From Anaerolineae bacterium CG2_30_64_16 (GTDB lineage Bacteria > Chloroflexota > Anaerolineae > CG2-30-64-16): 10,682 nucleotides of DNA. Shown one piece after another: positions 6,066-10,682 of the stretch (position 1 is its first letter; each line of letters starts with the position of its first letter). The position numbers and the translations under genes are program-made. The notes under the pieces were generated by a model that was given only the letters and a program-made list of their open reading frames with translations, was not told the origin of the DNA and searched no databases. The DNA lies in contig MNXL01000279.1 in NCBI GenBank assembly GCA_001871755.1, forward strand, positions 1-10,682, written 5' to 3'.

Positions 6066-6093
6066 CGTCACACCCGCGAAAGTGGGTGTCCAG
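6066..6093 (+). repeat. 28-bp hairpin element, copy 1 of an inverted pair
   Basis: The element starts CGTCA, ends TCCAG and contains an 8-bp stem (6070-6077 with 6082-6089, one G-T wobble) capped by GAAA. It is related to copy 2 in the opposite orientation 11 bp away. No gene overlaps it. Confidence 0.8.
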
Positions 6094-6104
6094 TTGTCAC
6101 CGAC

Positions 6105-6132
6105 CTGGATTCCCGCCTTCGCGGGAATGACG
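6105..6132 (-). repeat. 28-bp hairpin element, copy 2 of an inverted pair
   Basis: ATTCCCGC (6109-6116) pairs perfectly with GCGGGAAT (6121-6128) around CTTC. Read on the minus strand the element has the same CGTCA start and TCCAG end as copy 1. It resembles the widespread ATTCCCGC...GCGGGAAT class of dispersed bacterial palindromes. Confidence 0.85.
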
Positions 6133-6166
6133 GATCACGCGGCGCATTACCTCCGATGAGCGCCGT

Positions 6167-6195
6167 TTGGCAGATGGGGGGATTTCGGGTATGAT
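6167..6195 (+). promoter_or_regulatory. Putative promoter of the CcmC-like gene and nnr
   Basis: TTGGCA (6167-6172) and TATGAT (6190-6195) have the ideal 17-bp spacing. Transcription would start around 6202. This makes the GTG at 6204 nearly leaderless and leaves the in-frame GTG at 6261, preceded by AAAGG, as a strong alternative start. Confidence 0.6.
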
Positions 6196-6203
6196 AATGG
6201 GGT

Positions 6204-6797
6204 GTGCTGGTCTTGCGCAACCGATCTTCGCCCGTCCGTCGACCAAAGGTTCACACACTCGTGCCAGACTCTATTCGCCGTCGCTTTTTGCTGGGGTTCG
6301 GGCTGTGCAGCGCATTGGCCGTCCTGATCCTGGCCTTCATGCCGGCTGAGAAGACGATCGGCCAAACGATCAAAATTGTCTACCTGCACGGCGCACTGAG
6401 TCGCGCAGGGATGGTCGGCCTGATGGCCGGCGGCCTCCTGGGGCTGGCCTACCTGCTCCGACCGCGGCCGCTCCTGGCGCGTTGGACCCGGGCGCTGACC
6501 TTGAGCGGCTGGCTATACTGGACCGCCCATTTCATCGTCAGTATGCCTGCAACGCGTCTGACCTGGGGTCCCTGGATCGCCTGGGGTGAGCCACGCGTCA
6601 CGATGACCTTGCAGGTGATCGGCGCCGGGCTGGGGGTGATCGTGGTCAGTTGGCTGCTCGGCAGCGAGCGCTTCATGGCTGGCGCGAACGTTGCGTTGGG
6701 CGCCGCGATCCTGTTGACCGCCATCGACACCGGCGTGTTGCGTCACCCATTGGACCCTATCGGCAGCTCGCCATCGACGACGTTGCGTTTTACCTAA
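6204..6797 (+). pseudogene. CcmC/CcsA-like membrane protein, 3' end split off by insertion
   Basis: The open part encodes 197 residues from GTG 6204 (178 from the alternative GTG 6261). Hydrophobic helices lie near residues 28-46, 60-85, 97-114, 132-152 and 158-176. The layout recalls heme-handling CcmC/CcsA proteins: a His in the second helix (His62, segment KIVYLHGAL), a Trp-rich motif (LTWGPWIAWGEPR, 119-131) and a later His (His181, VLRHPLDPIG). The usual WxWD ending of the Trp motif is WGE here, so heme handling is uncertain. Translation stops with TAA at 6795-6797 just before the expected sixth helix. Removing 103 bp joins residue 197 directly to TYLLLLIPIIGSLALVAW and a 41-residue tail that ends in an ATGA overlap with nnr. 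The gene therefore looks like an interrupted 238-residue ORF. The truncated five-helix product may still be made. Confidence 0.7.
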
Positions 6798-6899
6798 CCC
6801 GGACAAGGCCGCTGCGCTTACAAGCCGGAACCAAGAAGGCGCCAACCTTGCTCACCGAATTCTTGCACAAAAAGCAAGGATCTCGTGGGTTAGGCCCTA
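6793..6899. mobile_element. Small palindromic insertion (MITE-like), about 103 bp net
   Basis: The insert interrupts the CcmC-like gene. Outer inverted repeats are CCTAACCC (6793-6800) and GGGTTAGG (6887-6894). An inner pair is CCTTGCT (6846-6852) with AGCAAGG (6873-6879). The host junction shows a 4-bp direct duplication, CCTA at 6793-6796 and 6896-6899. Deleting 103 bp restores the frame. There is no ORF of meaningful size and no transposase, so it would have to be moved by an enzyme encoded elsewhere. No second copy is in the window. The mobile nature is inferred from the palindromic ends, the duplication and the restored frame. Confidence 0.65.
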
Positions 6900-7023
6900 T
6901 CTGTTGCTCTTGATCCCGATTATCGGCAGCCTGGCGCTGGTAGCCTGGCGTCTGACGGCCAACAGTCTCAAGCAATCCGACCTGGACGGCGGCAAACATC
7001 TGCAAGAGGGAGGCCCAGAATGA
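6898..7023 (+). pseudogene. Detached 3' end of the CcmC-like gene (last helix and tail)
   Basis: This frame encodes a strongly hydrophobic helix (YLLLLIPIIGSLALVAWRL) followed by a polar 22-residue tail. It stops at TGA 7021-7023, overlapping the nnr ATG (7020-7022). The frame opens at 6718 but contains no ATG or GTG and only weak internal TTG codons, so it is unlikely to be translated alone. It is best read as the severed C-terminus. Its preserved coding quality suggests the interruption is recent or the sequence is still expressed somehow. A GAGGGAGG ribosome-binding site for nnr lies within its tail. Confidence 0.65.
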
Positions 7024-8870
7024 AGTTAGTCAGCGTGGAAGAGATGCGCCGGATCGAGCAAGCCACCGACGCCGGCGGGCACTCATACGCGGCCATGATG
7101 GACATGGCCGGGCACGCCGTGGCCAACATGGTCAACACGCTCGTGCTGTTCAACCCCGAGCGAGCGATCTTGATCCTGGTTGGGCCCGGCAACAACGGCG
7201 GCGATGGATTGGTGGCTGGCCGCTATTTGCGCGAAGAGGAACATCAGATCACCGTCTACGTGTGGAAGCGCAACGTCAAGGGTGACGAGAACTTTCGCTG
7301 GCTCAAACGGCAGCGCCGCGGCGTGGCCATCCTGTTTGCCGACAACGACCCGGACTATGCCAACCTGCGCGAGGAGCTCCGTCACGCGGACGTGGTCGTC
7401 GACGCGTTGTTGGGTACCGGCGCCACGCTGCCCATCGAAGGGCCGTTGGCCAACATCCTGGAAATTGCTCGGGGCGAGATCTCCGTGCGCCGCGCCGCCT
7501 TCCAGGAGCCCGCGCCACAGCCTATGCCCGGTGCGCCGCGTTTTCCGGTGATGGATGCGCTGACACTGGGCGCCCCCCCGCCACAGCCCCCGCCCGACTT
7601 CGACGACTACGATGAAGACGATGCTGACTTCGATGACTTCGACGAGTTCGATCCCGACTTCGATCCCGACTTCGACGACGAGGAGGAGGACGACGACGAT
7701 CTCCCATTCTGGGGAGAGGAGGACGAGGAGGACGACTGGCTGGCTCAGTCCAGTTTGCCTGCCGGGCTGCAACCACCTGTCGTGGCCGTAGACTGCCCCA
7801 GTGGCCTGAACTGCGATACCGGCGAGCTCGATCCCCTGGCGCTGCCGGCCACCATCACGATTACCTTTGCAGCGCCGAAATGGGGACACGTCCAGTTCCC
7901 CGGCGCGGGTGCGTGCGGCCTGTTGAGCGTCGCCGACATCGGAGTGCCCCCGGCGTTGCTGCAAGAAGTCCAGGGCGAGCTCGTGACCCCAAGCGAGGTC
8001 CGGCTCTGGCTGCCCCAGCGCCCATCTGATGCCCACAAAGGCGCCTTCGGCAAGGTCATGATCGCTGGCGGCTCACTGAGCTACACGGGCGCGGCGTACT
8101 TGAGCGGCGCCGCGGCGGGCCGCGCAGGCGCGGGGCTGGTCACTCTGGCAATCCCGACCGCGCTCCATACCGCGCTGGCCGCGGCCCTCCCAGAGGCCAC
8201 GTGGGTGTTGCTCGCCGACAGTGCAGGCACCCATTCGGCGGCCGGTGTGCCGCGACTGCTGGCGAGCCTGGCCGACTACGACGTGTTGCTGGTCGGACCA
8301 GGGCTGACCCAAGAGGACGCAGCCCGGGGCTTTATCGAGACGCTGTTCTCAGCAGAGGGCCTGCCGCGGGAGGCGTGGCAAGGACGCACGATCGTCGACG
8401 CGGATGCGCTGAACATCCTGGCAACCCTGGCGGATTGGCCGGCCCGGTTGCCCCCCGGTAGCATCCTGACCCCGCACCCCGGCGAAATGGCCCGGCTGAC
8501 CGGCGCCACGGCCGTCGAAGTCAACGCCAGGCGCATTCAAACCGCGCGGCGCTACGCCGCGGAATGGGGGCACATCGTGCTGCTCAAGGGCCCCCACACC
8601 GTCATCGCGGCCCCTGATGGTCGCCACGCGGTGCTCCCGTTCGCCTTGCCGTCGCTGGCCACGGCCGGGAGTGGGGATGTCCTGGCCGGGAGCATCGCGG
8701 CGCTGCTGGCCCAAGGTGTGCCGACCTTTGAGGCGGCCGTTTGCGGCGCATACGTGCACGGTCACGCCGGCCTGCTGATGTTCCGCGCCATCGGCCTATC
8801 CGGCACCGTCGCCAGCGACCTGGTCGGACAACTGCCCACCGCGCTCCGACAACTGTACAGCCAGCCATAG
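7020..8870 (+). CDS. nnr: Bifunctional NAD(P)H-hydrate epimerase / ADP-dependent NAD(P)HX dehydratase
   Basis: This 616-residue cytoplasmic enzyme repairs hydrated NADH and NADPH: the N-terminal YjeF domain epimerises R-NAD(P)HX and the C-terminal ribokinase-like domain dehydrates the S form using ADP. Epimerase motifs are NNGGDG (58-63), DALLGTG (128-134) and DCPSGLN (258-264). Dehydratase motifs are HKGAFGKV (339-346), DADALN (460-465), PHPGEM (485-490), LKGPHT (522-527) and GSGDVLAG (550-557). Both domains look intact. Most bifunctional homologues are about 490-530 residues. The excess lies between LANILEIA and the DCPSG motif: about 100 residues, Pro-rich on its N-terminal side, with a nearly pure Asp/Glu/Phe tract at 193-239. 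The ATG overlaps the stop of the upstream broken gene as ATGA, preceded by GAGGGAGG, so both were one operon. Confidence 0.96.
   Translation: MKLVSVEEMRRIEQATDAGGHSYAAMMDMAGHAVANMVNTLVLFNPERAILILVGPGNNGGDGLVAGRYLREEEHQITVYVWKRNVKGDENFRWLKRQRRGVAILFADNDPDYANLREELRHADVVVDALLGTGATLPIEGPLANILEIARGEISVRRAAFQEPAPQPMPGAPRFPVMDALTLGAPPPQPPPDFDDYDEDDADFDDFDEFDPDFDPDFDDEEEDDDDLPFWGEEDEEDDWLAQSSLPAGLQPPVVAVDCPSGLNCDTGELDPLALPATITITFAAPKWGHVQFPGAGACGLLSVADIGVPPALLQEVQGELVTPSEVRLWLPQRPSDAHKGAFGKVMIAGGSLSYTGAAYLSGAAAGRAGAGLVTLAIPTALHTALAAALPEATWVLLADSAGTHSAAGVPRLLASLADYDVLLVGPGLTQEDAARGFIETLFSAEGLPREAWQGRTIVDADALNILATLADWPARLPPGSILTPHPGEMARLTGATAVEVNARRIQTARRYAAEWGHIVLLKGPHTVIAAPDGRHAVLPFALPSLATAGSGDVLAGSIAALLAQGVPTFEAAVCGAYVHGHAGLLMFRAIGLSGTVASDLVGQLPTALRQLYSQP
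7596..7736 (+). repeat. Low-complexity acidic codon tract within nnr
   Basis: About 47 codons are dominated by GAC, GAT, GAG, GAA and TTC and include a perfect 12-bp doublet (GATCCCGACTTC twice). They encode DFD-type repeats and runs of Asp/Glu. The tract lies in a surface-loop position between conserved epimerase motifs. Confidence 0.9.
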
Positions 8871-8874
8871 AAAA

Positions 8875-8910
8875 GGCTTCGGAGGCCTCTGTCTGGAGGT
8901 TTCCGAAGCC
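8875..8910. terminator. Bidirectional terminator between convergent nnr and ytxH-like genes
   Basis: GGCTTCGGA (8875-8883) pairs perfectly with TCCGAAGCC (8902-8910), with a further inner CCTC/GAGG pairing. On the minus strand the stem is followed by TTTTCT, a fair T tract, so it best serves the ytxH-like operon. It begins 4 bp after the nnr stop codon and so can also act in the plus direction. Confidence 0.7.
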
Positions 8911-8923
8911 CGACCCGTTTGTC

Positions 8924-9001
8924 CATCTCAACAGTCTGGGGTGGCTGCTATCGGTCTGTGACCGAGCCACAGCGCGTGATCTGCCCCGAGCAACTGAGAT
9001 G
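8924..9001. other. Nested inverted repeats, possible structured RNA or cruciform
   Basis: CATCTCA (8924-8930) pairs with TGAGATG (8995-9001). Inside it GGGG (8938-8941) can pair with CCCC (8984-8987), and TGGCT (8942-8946) with AGCCA (8965-8969), then CGGT (8952-8955) with ACCG (8961-8964). No ORF is present. It lies just after the ytxH-like stop codon and may be part of its 3' UTR. Confidence 0.35.
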
Positions 9002-9013
9002 CTACCACACAGC

Positions 9014-9355
9014 CTATGCGGGCTGCCCTGTGGCCGCGTCAGCTTCGGCTTTGCTCAACTTGGCCTGGGCATCCTGCACGGCCTGTTGCGCCCGCTTGAC
9101 GTTTTCCGCCACCACGATCCGGCCGCGTTCGGGGATTTGGTCGACCTGGCTCCGCGCGTTCTCAACCGCCCGCTGAGTCTCGACCCGTGCCTCCTCCGCC
9201 AGCCGTTGGGCCTCGCTTTTCAACTCGATCCCCTTCTGCTCGATCTGCTTACGCATCTCCTCGCCCGAACATGGGGCCAGCAGAAGAGCCGCCGCGGCGC
9301 CCGCCAGAGCGCCGACTACGAATCCGACGAAGAACTCGCCACCGCTGTCGCTCAT
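9014..9355 (-). CDS. YtxH-domain protein
   Basis: This 113-residue protein has a single glycine/alanine-rich membrane helix (about 8-27) and the typical juxtamembrane signature LLLAPCSGEEMRKQI (residues 24-38; most relatives have Lys where Cys29 is). A long, charged, heptad-like helix rich in Ala, Glu, Gln and Arg follows (about 32-105), probably a coiled coil. YtxH proteins are small general-stress-associated membrane proteins of unknown biochemical role. The ribosome-binding site AAGGAGGCG lies in the final codons of the upstream gene and only 3 bp separate the two, so they are translationally coupled. Confidence 0.88.
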   Translation of the reverse strand: MSDSGGEFFVGFVVGALAGAAAALLLAPCSGEEMRKQIEQKGIELKSEAQRLAEEARVETQRAVENARSQVDQIPERGRIVVAENVKRAQQAVQDAQAKLSKAEADAATGQPA

Positions 9356-9358
9356 TTT

Positions 9359-9670
9359 TTACGCCTCCTTTTTGCCCGTCTCGCGCCCGTTACGCTTTCG
9401 CCCCCCAAAAAGGGTGCTCACGGCCTGGCGCGCGCCGGCCGTGTAACTGGCCACCCGGACCACAGGTTGCACCATGTGATCACTGACAAACGAAGCGGTG
9501 CCCCGGACCGTGCTCACCGTCTCCTGCGTGGAGTTCAAGATAGGCAACACTTCGTGCCGCAGCATTCTGACCAGCCTGATCACCTGGATCACCAGGATCG
9601 ATAACAGCACGCCGATCACGATCGATTCAACGGCCAGGATAATGATGGCGACATCGCGCGCTATACTCAT
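9359..9670 (-). CDS. Small single-pass membrane protein (DUF948-like), unknown function
   Basis: From ATG 9670, which follows GGAGGTGTCAT, the product has 103 residues. A longer start at 9700 lies over the promoter and is rejected. An N-terminal hydrophobic helix spans about 7-33. A polar helical stretch with the pattern NSTQETVSTVRGTASFVSDHM... follows, and the end is basic (GGRKRNGRETGKKEA). Small proteins with one membrane helix and a Thr/Val-rich amphipathic region of the DUF948 type often precede YtxH genes, and the next gene is YtxH-like. The role is unknown; a membrane-associated partner of the YtxH protein is plausible. The family assignment is by overall character, not by a decisive motif. 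Confidence 0.75.
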   Translation of the reverse strand: MSIARDVAIIILAVESIVIGVLLSILVIQVIRLVRMLRHEVLPILNSTQETVSTVRGTASFVSDHMVQPVVRVASYTAGARQAVSTLFGGRKRNGRETGKKEA

Positions 9671-9690
9671 ATGACACCTCCACAGCGCAA

Positions 9691-9719
9691 AGTGTATCAC
9701 AGAGCCAGCGTTTCGCCAA
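9691..9719 (-). promoter_or_regulatory. Promoter of the DUF948-like/ytxH operon
   Basis: On the minus strand TTGGCG (9719-9714) and TACACT (9696-9691) have 17-bp spacing, and TGA before TACACT forms an extended -10. The start site would be near 9684, 14 bp before the ATG at 9670. Confidence 0.6.
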
Positions 9720-9789
9720 GCCCCACGACACAGAAGAAACCAGGTTCTTCATTGGGCGGCTACCAGGTAGGCGGCCACACCTCGCCACC

Positions 9790-10080
9790 TCAGCGCGGCC
9801 ACAAACGGCGCCGCAAGACCAGCCCCAGCGCCGCGCCCAGCGTGCCCCACAGAAACTGAACCTGGCCGATCAGAAGCCAACTGGCCCCCGACAACATGCC
9901 GGCCAACTGGCCCAGCCCAAAACCGACCAGTCCACCCACCAGATCACGACCCAACTGCCGCCAGCCCCCGCCGCGCCAGCCGTAGAACAGCACTCCGTAG
10001 GCCAGCGCCAGCGCGCTGCTCAGCCACAGGGCCGGCGCCAGGGCGATGTCCAGCACCAGATCAAACCACGAACCTTGCAT
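9790..10080 (-). CDS. Small polytopic membrane protein, unknown function
   Basis: The chosen ATG at 10080 gives 96 residues (MQGSWFDLVLDIALAPALWL...). A longer frame from 10176 lies entirely over mnmA coding sequence and its extra residues look non-native. Three hydrophobic stretches (about 12-34, 46-65 and 67-88) and a basic C-terminus (LRRRLWPR) indicate a small inner-membrane protein. The start overlaps the mnmA 3' end by 20 bp, so it is probably translated from the mnmA message. A weak GAGAG ribosome-binding site lies upstream. I do not recognise the family. Confidence 0.7.
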   Translation of the reverse strand: MQGSWFDLVLDIALAPALWLSSALALAYGVLFYGWRGGGWRQLGRDLVGGLVGFGLGQLAGMLSGASWLLIGQVQFLWGTLGAALGLVLRRRLWPR

Positions 10081-10682
10081 CGTCCGCTCTCTCGATGATC
10101 CCGCCGCCCAGGCAGCGTTCACCGTCATAGAAGACGGCGGCCTGCCCCGGCGTGATGTCGCGCAGCGGTCCGGCAAAATGCGCTTCGGCCCGGTCGGCCG
10201 GCAGTGGGGTCACGGTGGCAGCCGCCGGGGTCGCGCGATAGCGGATCTGCACCTGCGCTTCAAACGGCCCGGCCGGCGCCTGTCCGCTGATCCAGTTGAC
10301 CGACCCGGTGGTCAGCCGATCACGGCCCAGTTCGTCGGCCGTGCCCACCACGACCGCGTTGCGCGCCAGATCGAGGCTCAGCACGTAGAGCGGCCGCGGC
10401 GCGGCGATCCCCAGCCCGCTCCGCTGGCCGATAGTGTAGAACGGCAGTCCAGCGTGGACGCCCAGTTGGCGGCCCGTGCGATCCAGGATGGGGCCGGGCC
10501 GCACCGCCTCGGGAGCCCAGTCTCGCAAGAAGCGCCGGTAGTCGCCGTCCGCCACAAAACAGAGGTCCTGGCTCTCGGCCCGCGCGGCGGTCGGCAGGCC
10601 GCGCGCCGCGGCCAGCTCCCGCACCTGGGACTTGACATATTCGCCGATCGGGAAGAGCGCGTGCGCCAGCTCGGCCTGGCCC
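10061..10682 (-). CDS. mnmA: tRNA-specific 2-thiouridylase MnmA, C-terminal part
   Basis: About 206 residues are visible; the gene begins beyond the right edge of the window. MnmA thiolates U34 of tRNA-Lys, -Glu and -Gln using ATP and a persulfide relay. Visible landmarks are the segment FPIGEYVKSQVRELA, the catalytic-cysteine motif ESQDLCFV (equivalent to Cys199 of the E. coli enzyme), the segment PGPILDRTG, the TIGQRSGLGI motif of the central domain, the VVGTADEL segment, and a C-terminal beta-barrel region ending GGGIIERADD. The N-terminal PP-loop and first catalytic Cys are off-window. An internal Met at 10624 is not the start, because the frame continues to the window edge with family-like sequence. 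A small membrane-protein gene overlaps the 3' end by 20 bp. Confidence 0.95.
   Translation of the reverse strand, partial: GQAELAHALFPIGEYVKSQVRELAAARGLPTAARAESQDLCFVADGDYRRFLRDWAPEAVRPGPILDRTGRQLGVHAGLPFYTIGQRSGLGIAAPRPLYVLSLDLARNAVVVGTADELGRDRLTTGSVNWISGQAPAGPFEAQVQIRYRATPAAATVTPLPADRAEAHFAGPLRDITPGQAAVFYDGERCLGGGIIERADDARFVV

Noticed and set aside
6795..6900. Programmed translational bypassing, as in phage T4 gene 60
   Set aside because: A stop directly after the last coding codon is suggestive, but the take-off codon (ACC) and the possible landing codon (CCC) do not match, and the palindromic ends plus CCTA duplication fit an insertion better.
7083..8036. A 317-codon minus-strand frame over nnr
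   Set aside because: It is antisense to strong epimerase motifs, and its Val/Glu-rich stretch simply mirrors the acidic codon tract.
9733..9750. Near-palindrome GAAGAAACC-A-GGTTCTTC between two minus-strand operons
   Set aside because: Its single-base centre makes it a poor RNA hairpin and no T run follows on the minus strand. It could be a protein-binding site but nothing else supports this.

Overview
The window is GC-rich bacterial chromosomal DNA with tightly packed genes on both strands. Gene content (a YfhO-type membrane protein, tandem-thioredoxin fusion, receiver-first histidine kinase, bifunctional Nnr, YtxH protein, MnmA) and many heptanucleotide and palindromic repeats fit a Chloroflexota (Anaerolineae-like) genome. 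That placement is inference from gene style and repeats; no rRNA or marker phylogeny was available.

Layout. Positions 1-260 hold a consensus promoter, tRNA-Asn(GUU) and a long hairpin. Positions 300-1150 hold a two-gene toxin-antitoxin-like operon (excisionase-type HTH protein, then PIN-domain protein) with its own promoter, a possible operator, and a terminator near 1224-1250. From 5931 down to 1382 three minus-strand genes follow one another: a YfhO-like polytopic membrane protein, a double thioredoxin, and a receiver-HisKA-HATPase kinase. Short tandem repeats lie between the first two and also inside the membrane-protein gene. The divergent intergenic region 5932-6203 has a promoter on each side and an inverted pair of 28-bp hairpin elements. 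On the plus strand a CcmC/CcsA-like membrane gene (6204-7023) is broken by a 103-bp insertion. It ends in an ATGA overlap with a complete bifunctional NAD(P)HX epimerase/dehydratase (7020-8870), which carries an unusual acidic insert. A bidirectional terminator separates this from a minus-strand pair (small membrane protein plus YtxH protein, 9670-9014). The window ends with a small membrane protein and the C-terminal part of mnmA, both minus strand and overlapping.

Function. The themes are housekeeping and stress maintenance: repair of damaged NAD(P)H, thiol-disulfide exchange, tRNA thiolation, signalling, and a TA module. I see no defence island, CRISPR array, secondary-metabolite cluster or transposase. 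The most striking signals are structural. (1) A small palindromic insertion splits the CcmC-like gene, and removing it restores the frame exactly. (2) An exactly 150-bp in-frame cassette of dispersed repeats sits inside the YfhO-like gene. (3) A roughly 100-residue insert with a near-pure Asp/Glu/Phe tract sits inside the epimerase domain of Nnr. (4) Heptamer and octamer arrays recur across the window.
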